Source of the DNA: Pseudomonas arcuscaelestis
GTDB taxonomy: Bacteria > Pseudomonadota > Gammaproteobacteria > Pseudomonadales > Pseudomonadaceae
Assembly: GCF_016881005.1 (NCBI RefSeq)
Contig: NZ_JACOPV010000004.1
Coordinates: 1-64,000 of the forward strand
Length of the DNA stretch: 64,000 bases
Direction of reading: 5' to 3'
The notes under the pieces are model-generated. The model saw only the letters and a list, made by a program, of their open reading frames with translations. It was not told the origin of the DNA and did no database searches. Positions 28,413 to 37,179 of this stretch are shown here, piece by piece. Position 1 is the stretch's first letter. The number at the start of each line of letters is the position of its first letter. The position numbers and the translations under genes are program-made.

Positions 28413-30368
28413 TCAGGGCATCATTTCAAGCGGAACAGGGTAGACGTTGTCGCGGCTGTCGCTACCGGGCGCAAGCGCCACCCAGCGATCCACATCAGCG
28501 TTGTAGCGCTGGTAATGGCGTAGCTTGGTGCTCAGGTTGCGGATGAATTTTTCCTGGGCCAGGCCATCCAGACCTTTCCAGGTTTCTTCATCCAGATTGA
28601 GCACTTCACTCTGGTAGGGCAGGTCTTCCAGGTACTCACCCAACACACCGAGGTCTGCGACACGGGTGGTCGAGCCTTGCTTGAGCTGGTTAGGATCGGC
28701 GCCCATGGTGGCGGCTACCGAACGCAGGCGGGTGAACATTTCGCTCGGCGAAATCATACCTTCGTTGGCTGCATCGACGATCTGCTTGAGCACATCACTC
28801 AAGTCACTGAGCTGGGCCTTGGTCAGCAGTACCCGCACATCGGTGGTCGGCAGGTTCTGCTTGATCAGATCGCGGTCGCTAATCCAGGCCTGGAATACCG
28901 GTGGCGCCTGAGTGCCAGTGGTTTTGCCGAGGTAGGCCAGTTGCATGGCATGTCCGATCAGCGCGGCATCTTCCAGCATCTTCTTCTCGGCGGGATCAGC
29001 CTTGGCATTGGTTGCACTGCCAATGGCGTCTTCACCCATGTAGGCCGACTTCACCTGTTGAGTGATCGCGGCGGCCAAACCATCGACCTTGCGACCAAAC
29101 GCTTCCACGTCGCCGGCGTTCACCGGGTAGTAGAGCGACGTGCTGGTTCCCGGGTAATTGGACAGGGCCCGATACTGGGCTTCGGCACTGCTGTGGTTCT
29201 TCATGCCGCTGGGGGTTTTCAGGTGCAAGGTATAAAGGGCGACACCAGGGTTGCTGGCTTCGATCTTGACCTGCTCGGCACCAAGGCCGGTACCCGACAA
29301 TTTGTCGGTGCCATCGATGGCCCCAGCGTCGGTGATCAGCACCACGTAGCGGGCGCCGAACTGGCTCCAGTCAACCTTATCCACAGCGTGCATGACGCCC
29401 GCATAGGCATCTTCATCGAAGGTGCTGCTGGAAACCTTGGCCTGCTTGAGGTCTGCGACCTTGGCCATGAAGTCGGCGCCGTCGGTTACGGTGTTCGGGT
29501 CGGCGTACATCTTGCTGACGTACTCAAGCCCAGGCACCGCCTTGGTGCTGGAACGGTAGGCGACCAGGCCGAATTTGACCTGCTTGCCGAGGTTTTCCTT
29601 CTCGATCTGTGCATACACCCGCTTGATCGCCTCGCGGGTACGATCGATGTAGGGGTCCATCGAAATCGTCGAGTCGATGACAAAAACCACTGCTGCGCTG
29701 AAGGCTTTCATTTGGGTCTTGGCGGCGGCAGCCGTGTTCTCGGCCGGTGCACTGGCCGTGTCAGCCTTGCTCACCGAGGCGACGTTGAGAATGCGGGTAC
29801 GGAAGCCTTCTTCTGTCATGACTTCTTCGCCGCTCAGCACTGGCAGCAGGTAGAAGTTTTTCTGCAGGTCGACAAAATACTCCGGTTCCTGGGCCAGTAC
29901 GCCTGGCGCATCGACACCCTTCTTGAGCTGGGCACGCAACGGCGCGACCTGGCTGACCGGATCTGGCGCGTCAAGAATGCCTTCCAGCTGGCTGCGCTCC
30001 TTGAAGAACATCAAGCGGTCGCGGTTGGCCGGGTTGGTGAACGCCAGGGTCAGCTGCATCTTCCATTCGACGGTGCAGTCACCTGGCAACCAGCCAATGC
30101 TCTTGCCCTGGGTATCAGGGCTGACGCGAAGCCATTCTTGCGCACCAACAGTGCTGCGTTCGTACACATAGAAGCGACTGAAGGCTGGCTGGGCGGTGCC
30201 GGCTGCATCACCTGCGGCGGTACCGAGTTTGCAGGTGGGCGTGGTCAGCACGCGCTGGAACAGGGTCTTCTTGCCGGCTTGCAGCAACGGCTGATCAGCC
30301 GCCTGCAAAACCGGGCTCAGGCTCAAGGCCAGCAGAGCGGCGCTCAGGGTGCGCAAGTGCAAAGCCAT
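28413..30368 (-). CDS. Secreted VWA-domain protein resembling the C-terminal part of PpkA
   Basis: This 651-residue periplasmic protein has a signal peptide ending SPVLQA. A first domain (about 25-190) is followed by a VWA domain (about 225-390) starting AVVFVIDSTISMDPYIDRTR, where D-S-T-I-S stands for the MIDAS motif, with VVLITDAGAIDG later. A helical C-terminal domain runs from about 470 to 650. The arrangement recalls the VWA region of the type VI secretion kinase PpkA, but there is no kinase domain and no type VI genes here. The start at 30368 overlaps the previous stop (TAATG); the longer frame from 30476 is unsupported. Confidence 0.8.
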   Translation of the reverse strand: MALHLRTLSAALLALSLSPVLQAADQPLLQAGKKTLFQRVLTTPTCKLGTAAGDAAGTAQPAFSRFYVYERSTVGAQEWLRVSPDTQGKSIGWLPGDCTVEWKMQLTLAFTNPANRDRLMFFKERSQLEGILDAPDPVSQVAPLRAQLKKGVDAPGVLAQEPEYFVDLQKNFYLLPVLSGEEVMTEEGFRTRILNVASVSKADTASAPAENTAAAAKTQMKAFSAAVVFVIDSTISMDPYIDRTREAIKRVYAQIEKENLGKQVKFGLVAYRSSTKAVPGLEYVSKMYADPNTVTDGADFMAKVADLKQAKVSSSTFDEDAYAGVMHAVDKVDWSQFGARYVVLITDAGAIDGTDKLSGTGLGAEQVKIEASNPGVALYTLHLKTPSGMKNHSSAEAQYRALSNYPGTSTSLYYPVNAGDVEAFGRKVDGLAAAITQQVKSAYMGEDAIGSATNAKADPAEKKMLEDAALIGHAMQLAYLGKTTGTQAPPVFQAWISDRDLIKQNLPTTDVRVLLTKAQLSDLSDVLKQIVDAANEGMISPSEMFTRLRSVAATMGADPNQLKQGSTTRVADLGVLGEYLEDLPYQSEVLNLDEETWKGLDGLAQEKFIRNLSTKLRHYQRYNADVDRWVALAPGSDSRDNVYPVPLEMMP

Positions 30369-31390
30369 TACTTGAGCTCCTCGTAACGCTGCTTGGCGTC
30401 GGCGTTGGTTGCATCGAAACCGAGAATGGTCTCGTACCAGTACGCCGCAGTGGCATTGTCTGGCGCCTTGAAGCATTCACTTGGCTGGTGAAACTTGGGG
30501 TCGTACTCGTGGGCGTAGGCGGTGGCGATCAGAATATCGCCGCTTTGCGCGCGGTTGGCGTACAGACGCTGAGCCACGTTGCAGTTGTTGTTGGCCTTGG
30601 CCACGTTGATCACTTCCAACAGCGCTGCGCTACCTGGGGCCTTCTGAATACAGCTTTGGACAAAGGCCAATTCCTGCAGGCTCTGCATGCTTTCCAAGGA
30701 GCACGCTGGTGCTGGCGCCGTTGTCGTCGTATCAGGTTCAGGTGCTGGCGGTAAGCTGGCCACTGGCTCGGGCTGCTGCTTGAACCACCACAGACCAGCA
30801 GCAACTGCCAGCAGCACGATCAACAACAGCAGTAGTCCCGGCATCCAGCGACTTTTCTTCGCTGACGCAGCGTTAGCCGACACAGGTTCAGAAATAGGAT
30901 CTGCAGTGATGGGCGTTTCGATCAGAGGTTCCGGTGCAGCGACAGAGAGCTCCGGCTCCGGTACGGGAATTGGAGCTGGAGCTGGAGCTGGTGCAGGTGG
31001 CGGTGTCGGCTCGGGCTTTTTCGCCCCAGTCGAAGCGATGGAAGCCAGCAAGTGCTTGTCCAAACGCACCATGGTCGCTTCAGTCTGGCCTGCGTGATTC
31101 AGCGTGATGCGGAAGTTGGCATTGCCGCTGGCAGCCAGCAGTGGGTCGATCAGATCCGGGCCAACCTGAACCTGTAGGGCGTCTGTACCTTCAACGGGTG
31201 TCAGTCCTGGCAGGGCGAACCAATGGGCAACGGTTGTCCACTGCTTGCCTGGCTGAAGAAATTCACGGGACTGGCTGCTTTGCACCGAATATTCCAGCCC
31301 TTCGCTGGCGCCTGTCCAACCGCTGAGCCGCAGCCACCCCATGCCCGGCGTGTTGTCGTCCAACGGCAGCACATCAACTTTGATACTCAT
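30368..31390 (-). CDS. Single-pass membrane protein with Pro-rich linker and TPR-like periplasmic end
   Basis: This 340-residue protein has an N-terminal beta-rich domain (1-120), a Pro/Ala linker (about 127-145), one membrane helix (183-203) and a C-terminal TPR/Sel1-like domain (ATAYAHEYDP to TNADAKQRYEELK). By charge, the N-terminus should be cytoplasmic. The stop of srfC lies 4 bp upstream of this ATG. The family is not recognised. The layout copies that of the VWA proteins and SrfA: cytosolic domain, Pro-rich linker, one helix, outer domain. Confidence 0.75.
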   Translation of the reverse strand: MSIKVDVLPLDDNTPGMGWLRLSGWTGASEGLEYSVQSSQSREFLQPGKQWTTVAHWFALPGLTPVEGTDALQVQVGPDLIDPLLAASGNANFRITLNHAGQTEATMVRLDKHLLASIASTGAKKPEPTPPPAPAPAPAPIPVPEPELSVAAPEPLIETPITADPISEPVSANAASAKKSRWMPGLLLLLIVLLAVAAGLWWFKQQPEPVASLPPAPEPDTTTTAPAPACSLESMQSLQELAFVQSCIQKAPGSAALLEVINVAKANNNCNVAQRLYANRAQSGDILIATAYAHEYDPKFHQPSECFKAPDNATAAYWYETILGFDATNADAKQRYEELK

Positions 31391-31394
31391 GCAA

Positions 31395-34088
31395 TCAACT
31401 CGCTTCGAATGTGTTCAACAGAACAGCCAGTTGGCGGCGCTGCTCAGTGGTAATTTCGGGGTCGGCGCCGCTTTTGGCGTTTTCCTGAGTGAGCCAAGCC
31501 AGGCCCGACAACCAATCCACTTGGTAGCGTTGTTCCTGGTGGGTCGGCTGCTCTGACAATTGCGGCAGGTCGCCCGCCGGTACCGAGCGATAGAAGCTGA
31601 ACACTGGCGTCCGGTCGCCCAACAGGCTGTTGGGCCGCTCGGCTTCAGGCTTGGCAAGCAAGCCGAACCAGGAAAGGAAGTCACGCATCAACAACTGAAC
31701 GGACAGCACCTGACGCTGCACCAGTTGGTCACGGTGAATGCCACCTTGCGCACGGCGCGATACCGCAAGGTCCAGTTCCGCCATGAAGGCGTTGCTGCGC
31801 ACTGCACTGATCAGCTCTTCGGTGAGGGCATCGACCAGTTCTTTGCTCATGCGCAGGCTGTTGAGCAGCAGAATGCGTGTGCCGACATCACGCATATGCT
31901 TGATCCAGGCCTTCAGCGCGGCGCGGGCGAAGCGTTGCTCAGGTGTCAGGCGCTGGGCCAGGGGTTTCTTCGCGACTGCGGCAGGAGCCTGGGAGTTGGC
32001 AAACATGTTGCCGAAATTCAACGCAGGTGCCTTGTTGGCGGGCGCCCTGTGGGCCGGCTCTGGTTCAGACTCCGCTTCGGTGTCCAAACCATCAATGTCG
32101 TACACGCCACCCAGGTACAGCTCGCGCAGTTGCTCGACAGGCAATTGCAGCGCATGGATCAAATCCCCGATGACATCCGGGTCGGCGCCCAGGTTATCGA
32201 GCAGGTATTGGGTTTTTTGGCGTTTCTTGTTCAGCAGTTGCTCGAAGTCCTCTTCGCGCCAGACGTGCATGCCGTGTTCCAGAAGGTCGGTTCGGCACTG
32301 ATGTAGTTGTTCCTCGATGCGGCTCAATTTGAAGTCAATGTTGGCCACATTCTTGAAGTTGTCACTGAATCGAGTAATGCCGCCGTTGTTCAGGCCCAGC
32401 ATCGCCGCGAAGGCTTCCTGCGGATCTTTCACATGACGTTGAACGGTAGGATGGCCGACGAAGGTCTCGGTCAAATCCTGCACGTGCTGTTCACTGTGGA
32501 AAGCACATTCATCGCCGTTGGCATCCCTGTCAATGAAGGTGCAGGCGAATCGGGGCTTGCGCACCAGGAAGGTGTTGTTGAACGGCGCACCCGACCAGTC
32601 TTTCATCCATTCCAGATTGCCGAAGCGCTCGATCAGCGTCATGGTCATCATGTTCTGCCAAAGCTCAGGCAGCGCTTGCTTCTTCTTGTCGTGGGTTGTG
32701 CCGATGAATACATCGAGCATGGTCAGCGCCCAGATAAGTCCCGGTGCTCGGTGGCTTCGTTCTTTGGGTGTCGCACCTTGAGTGGTTTGAATCCAGCGTG
32801 TCAGCACCGGCCCGATGGTGACCACATCCGCCTGTACTTTGGTACTGGTGCACATGACCAGGGCGTTCATCTGCTGGGTGTCGCTGTAGCGCTCGAACAG
32901 ATAGGCGACCTTGCCACGCAAGAGCAGGTTCGAAACAGGATTGGTTTCCTGGATGCCGGACCCTTGGGCTTCTTCGATTTTCATCAATTGAAAACGGGTG
33001 CGGTAACCAGGGAAGTCGAGCAGGTCCGCGTCTTTGAGCAAGTCGGCCTGGGGCTGGTTGGTCAGGCGGAAGGTCATCTCCACCGTCAATGCAGCCAATT
33101 GGCCGATGGTTATCCCAACAGGGGCCTGAGGCTTGCCGTCACGCATCGGCAAGATGGTAATTGGATTGTCGCGGCTGGTGCCCAAACGCCCCAGCGTGTC
33201 GACGTTCATAATGTTTTGAACCTGAAGGTAGGTTCCGTCCACTTTTTCGACTAAGGCGCTTACTGGGGCGAACACCGTCTGCGGGTGACCCAGTTTGTGC
33301 AGCGCGCCAACCAGCTGTTCGTAGACTTCAGTCAGCAGCGATTGCTCGCCCCAGAGGATCGAAAACAGCTTGGCGCGCTGACGGTAGTTCAGACGCGGCG
33401 CCAGCTTTAAAACGCGCGGCCAGTACGTCTCGCCCAGTTTGCGCACCGCCTTCTCATAGTTGCCATTGAGATAGTCCCAAAGCGCAACCACATCGTCAGC
33501 GCTTACACCTGGCTGAAGGTTTTCTGTTTCACGCCCCTCGAATCCCGAAAGGGCTGACTGAATACGTTGCTCGTCGAACTCGTAATCGAATTTGTCCTGG
33601 TTGAAGTCTTCAAACCAGGTGTTGGCGAGCATTTTCGCCACTTCGATTTCACTGAACAGCTTCAGTTCCACGGGATAGTTGGCATCGGGGCTAGGCTGCG
33701 CCGAGCAACTGAATCGAGTCACTACACCGGTAGCTTCCTTACCCGAACCCGGAGGGTTGACGTGCTCAAGGAAGTTGAACGGCTCCCCAGCGAAGTCTGT
33801 CGTCAGATTGCCCTCGGTGTCGGCAGCGAGAGAGGAAATCAGGTACGACTTGCCCGCCTGGGACATACCGAAAAAGCCAATTACCATCGGCGTTTCAGCG
33901 GCCTGTTGCAGGTTCTTGGCCAGGTTGCGTGCGCGGTGCAGGCGCAGGCTCAGGCCATCGGCCTCGGCCTCGACGCTGGCGGCGTTGCCACGGACCTGAT
34001 CGAGCCACGTCAGTGCTTCGCCTGCACCCTTGTGGACGGCGCCCCAAGCGCCGGTCAGTTGTTGCTGCTTTGGCGTTAGTTTGCTCAT
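31395..34088 (-). CDS. srfC: SrfC-family protein, dynamin-like P-loop GTPase
   Basis: This 897-residue protein is similar to the putative virulence factor SrfC. The P-loop GMSQAGKS lies at 74-81 and a G3-like DLLDFPGYRTR at about 352-362; the rest is mostly long helices, as in dynamin-like proteins. It is expected in the cytosol or at the membrane surface. ATG at 34088 lies inside the stop of srfB (ATGA overlap), so the two are made together; an upstream start at 34118 has no support. No biochemical function is established for the family as far as I know. Confidence 0.82.
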   Translation of the reverse strand: MSKLTPKQQQLTGAWGAVHKGAGEALTWLDQVRGNAASVEAEADGLSLRLHRARNLAKNLQQAAETPMVIGFFGMSQAGKSYLISSLAADTEGNLTTDFAGEPFNFLEHVNPPGSGKEATGVVTRFSCSAQPSPDANYPVELKLFSEIEVAKMLANTWFEDFNQDKFDYEFDEQRIQSALSGFEGRETENLQPGVSADDVVALWDYLNGNYEKAVRKLGETYWPRVLKLAPRLNYRQRAKLFSILWGEQSLLTEVYEQLVGALHKLGHPQTVFAPVSALVEKVDGTYLQVQNIMNVDTLGRLGTSRDNPITILPMRDGKPQAPVGITIGQLAALTVEMTFRLTNQPQADLLKDADLLDFPGYRTRFQLMKIEEAQGSGIQETNPVSNLLLRGKVAYLFERYSDTQQMNALVMCTSTKVQADVVTIGPVLTRWIQTTQGATPKERSHRAPGLIWALTMLDVFIGTTHDKKKQALPELWQNMMTMTLIERFGNLEWMKDWSGAPFNNTFLVRKPRFACTFIDRDANGDECAFHSEQHVQDLTETFVGHPTVQRHVKDPQEAFAAMLGLNNGGITRFSDNFKNVANIDFKLSRIEEQLHQCRTDLLEHGMHVWREEDFEQLLNKKRQKTQYLLDNLGADPDVIGDLIHALQLPVEQLRELYLGGVYDIDGLDTEAESEPEPAHRAPANKAPALNFGNMFANSQAPAAVAKKPLAQRLTPEQRFARAALKAWIKHMRDVGTRILLLNSLRMSKELVDALTEELISAVRSNAFMAELDLAVSRRAQGGIHRDQLVQRQVLSVQLLMRDFLSWFGLLAKPEAERPNSLLGDRTPVFSFYRSVPAGDLPQLSEQPTHQEQRYQVDWLSGLAWLTQENAKSGADPEITTEQRRQLAVLLNTFEAS

Positions 34089-37000
34089 TTTCCTTTGACG
34101 TTCCCGCTGTCGAGCCAATAGTCACTGTCACTCAGGTTGCCGGTAGGCATAGTGTTGAGTGAGAGCTCAAGATCCCGTTCGAAATCGAAGTCGGCATCCT
34201 GAATGTTCGATTTCAGATCAGAAATAATCAGCTTGTCGCTGATCAGTCCTTGTTCGAGCAGCAGGTCCGAAGGCTCGTCTACTGCCAGGCGAATGCGCAG
34301 CACCGGCGCTTCACCATCCTTGCCAACAGCCTGGGAGAAATTTCGACTGCCACGAGTTGTGAAGCGCAGGGTATAGAGCGGCGAAGCTGACCAGCGCTCG
34401 GCGGCCAGTTGCCGGTAGCCCAGGTGCATATCGCCACGCATTTCCAGCCACGGCGTACCACGCTCTTCGCCCTCACCGACAATCGGCAACTCGATGCGGC
34501 CACGGTCCGAGGTAAGGTTGTGATAGAGCACATCGCCATGCTTGATGGTGCCGGCGTTATCGATCTGGCCGAAATGCTTGACGGTCGAGTACGGCTTGAG
34601 CGCAGCAGTGCGGAAATAGAAGTTCGGCACACTGTGCTTGGCACAGAGCAGGCAAATCATGGCGCCAACCGATGCCGTGCTTTTCGGGTCGTCGATCAGA
34701 CCGTTCTTATGGAACGGATACCAGCCACCGGTGCGGTAGTTCTGCAGTGGCAGAATGCGTCCCGGGGGCAGGGGCAGGCGTTGACGAATGAATGCCTGGA
34801 TACCTGGCAGGCGTGACGGACGCCCGGTCAACAGCAACACGTCGCACGGATAGTGAGAGATGACCTCACACAATTCGCTCAGCACCTTGGTGATGTTGAT
34901 CTGCCCGCCAACAAAGGCCAGATGCACCTGTTCAAGGTCCAGCGCGAGCGGCGTACTTAGCAGCTCCAGCGTGCCATCCCGGCCGACTTCGCGGCGAACC
35001 GCAGCATTGACGAACTCCAGCACACTGTCGTTGACCTTCGCCTCGCCGAGCAGTTGTTGCCAACTTTGTTCGACCACCGGCAGGGGTGCTTCAGGGTCAT
35101 ATTGTTCATAGGCCTTGAGCAATGCCAGGCCCAGCGGTACGAACACCTGAAGGTTGAGTTGCTGGCGCAGCACACGTTCCTGGGCACTGGCTTCGCCGTT
35201 ACCGCACAGGCGCGACATCAGGGCATCCGGGGCGGGTACCCCGGCTTGCTGCAAGGCGCGCTTGAACGAAGGCAGAATGAATTCGCGGATCACATCCAGG
35301 AGGATGTCGTCGCCGGCAATCTTGAAACCATCACGGAAGCGTTGATCAGGCACGATGTGCACGTTGGCGCCATTGCCGCCATTGGCACCACGATCCAGAC
35401 GGTAGTCAGTAATTACCAGGTCTGTGGTGCCGCCACCGATATCGATGGTCGCCAGGGTTACTTGTTCGGTTTCGGTTTTGTCCGGACGGGCCAGCGTGGC
35501 GAAAAATTCTTCCGGGTGACCGGCGAAGTTCTCGCTGATCTCGTTGTACAAGTAGACCAACTGGCCGCAACTGGCTTCGTCCCACTCCACACGGATGCTT
35601 GGCAGCGGCGTGCGCGGTACGACGCTTTTGTCCTTGAAGGGGTTGCTGTCACCTTCATGCCAGCCTAGGCTTTTCCACACCAGGCCAACGGCCTCGAACA
35701 TCCGATTGCTGAGGATGCTGCGCTCTGCCTGGGGCATACCTGGCGGTACGGTCAAGGTGATGCTGTTGAGCAAGCGCGGTACCCGGGCATGGCCCTGGCG
35801 TGAACGCTGTGCCGGGCTGTTGATTTGCGACAGCGCCTGGGTCACGACTTCGGCAAGCATGAAGGTCATCAGGTTGCTGCGCGAATAATGCGGGGTAAAC
35901 ACCTGCATATCGTTTTTCGGCGGCAGGTACAGGGCCTGGCCGAGGTCGTTGATCAGGTTCGAGAAAGGTGCGGCGATTGCTTCTGGTTCGTCGCTGGCTT
36001 TCAAGTAGGCGGTATTGAAACGCCAGCCATGGCCGTAGGATTTCTCGTCCCACAAATAGCGTTTCGGGCTGGACAGCCCGGTGGATCCTTCGGTACCCCG
36101 ACGGCGACTGGCCAGGCGCGCGGCCTCACCACCAACGCGAGCAAAGGTCGGCCACTGAAATGCATCGTGGCGGCCGCTCTTGCTCGACAGCTGGTCGTTG
36201 CCAAACGAGGCTCGAGTGAATTCGACCCGGCTTTCGAACGCCTGGTTGTAGATATGGTGTGGCTCGGTCAGGTCGCGCAGTTCCAGCACATAGTTGTTGC
36301 GCATACCGGCACCGGCCTGACCGTGATCCTCAATCAGGATGCCGCAGGTCCGCGAGTTGCCGACGTCCAGTACCAGGTCAACCTTGATCGGCAGCACGAT
36401 ACCCTGTGCATCGTTGGCGACTACTTTGACTTCCGGGATCTCGACCTTGGGCTTCTCAGTGCTTTGTTCGGCCGGGGTAGGGCGACGTAGCAGGCTCAGC
36501 AGGTTGAGGTAGTGGGCGATGTGACGGTTGCCTTGCAGCTCTCTGTCCAGGCGCTCACGGGTCCATTCGGCGCGAGCGTCGGTGTACAGCTCGGTCAACC
36601 ATTCACGGATCCAGCTATTGGTCAGAAACCAGCCATACTCGCGTGCGCTGCACGCCGCCTTGAAGGCCACGCCGGAACGCACGTCTTCTTCGCTTGGGGC
36701 CAGGTAGGCGGCGCCTTCGACGTTCTTCATGATGCGGCAGTCGAAGGCCAGGGTCAGGCGGTGGGTATTACCGTCGAGGTCAGGCTCAGGCAACTTGACC
36801 AGCCGCATCCGCGACCAGTTGTTCGGACCTTCGTCATAACGGTATGGCGGCATGAAGCGCAAGAAGGGAACCGGTAGCCAGATGCCGTCGAAGAGCTTAA
36901 GGCTCTCTTCCATGCTCAAGCGGAAATGGTTGTCTTCGGTGGAGTCGAACTCCACCTGAACCACTTTGTCGGGCTCGGGCTCGTAGAAGTCCTTGTATTC

Positions 37001-37162
37001 CTTGGACCACAACAGACGGGTCGGAACCATGCCATTGTTGAGCTGAACGAACTTGCCGGCCTGCTCATCGGGCCCCAGGTACAAGGCGAAGTCCATGAAC
37101 TGAATTCCGGTATCGCTGACCAGCGTGACCGTTTCTTCGAACTGAGTGATTTCAGGCAACAT
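34085..37162 (-). CDS. srfB: SrfB-family protein, actin/Hsp70-like ATPase
   Basis: This 1025-residue protein is similar to SrfB. It carries the signatures of the actin/Hsp70 ATPase fold: a phosphate-1 loop in VDLVLDVGNSRTCGIL (about 261-275), a phosphate-2 loop in ATIDIGGGTTDLVITDY (about 570-586) and a later adenosine-type segment VLLLTGRPSRLPGIQAF. A 250-residue N-terminal extension precedes the ATPase core. Likely cytosolic and ATP-dependent. It is followed by srfC with a 4-bp overlap and preceded by srfA by 17 bp. Confidence 0.87.
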   Translation of the reverse strand: MLPEITQFEETVTLVSDTGIQFMDFALYLGPDEQAGKFVQLNNGMVPTRLLWSKEYKDFYEPEPDKVVQVEFDSTEDNHFRLSMEESLKLFDGIWLPVPFLRFMPPYRYDEGPNNWSRMRLVKLPEPDLDGNTHRLTLAFDCRIMKNVEGAAYLAPSEEDVRSGVAFKAACSAREYGWFLTNSWIREWLTELYTDARAEWTRERLDRELQGNRHIAHYLNLLSLLRRPTPAEQSTEKPKVEIPEVKVVANDAQGIVLPIKVDLVLDVGNSRTCGILIEDHGQAGAGMRNNYVLELRDLTEPHHIYNQAFESRVEFTRASFGNDQLSSKSGRHDAFQWPTFARVGGEAARLASRRRGTEGSTGLSSPKRYLWDEKSYGHGWRFNTAYLKASDEPEAIAAPFSNLINDLGQALYLPPKNDMQVFTPHYSRSNLMTFMLAEVVTQALSQINSPAQRSRQGHARVPRLLNSITLTVPPGMPQAERSILSNRMFEAVGLVWKSLGWHEGDSNPFKDKSVVPRTPLPSIRVEWDEASCGQLVYLYNEISENFAGHPEEFFATLARPDKTETEQVTLATIDIGGGTTDLVITDYRLDRGANGGNGANVHIVPDQRFRDGFKIAGDDILLDVIREFILPSFKRALQQAGVPAPDALMSRLCGNGEASAQERVLRQQLNLQVFVPLGLALLKAYEQYDPEAPLPVVEQSWQQLLGEAKVNDSVLEFVNAAVRREVGRDGTLELLSTPLALDLEQVHLAFVGGQINITKVLSELCEVISHYPCDVLLLTGRPSRLPGIQAFIRQRLPLPPGRILPLQNYRTGGWYPFHKNGLIDDPKSTASVGAMICLLCAKHSVPNFYFRTAALKPYSTVKHFGQIDNAGTIKHGDVLYHNLTSDRGRIELPIVGEGEERGTPWLEMRGDMHLGYRQLAAERWSASPLYTLRFTTRGSRNFSQAVGKDGEAPVLRIRLAVDEPSDLLLEQGLISDKLIISDLKSNIQDADFDFERDLELSLNTMPTGNLSDSDYWLDSGNVKGK

Positions 37163-37179
37163 CGTATGCGCTTCTCGTG

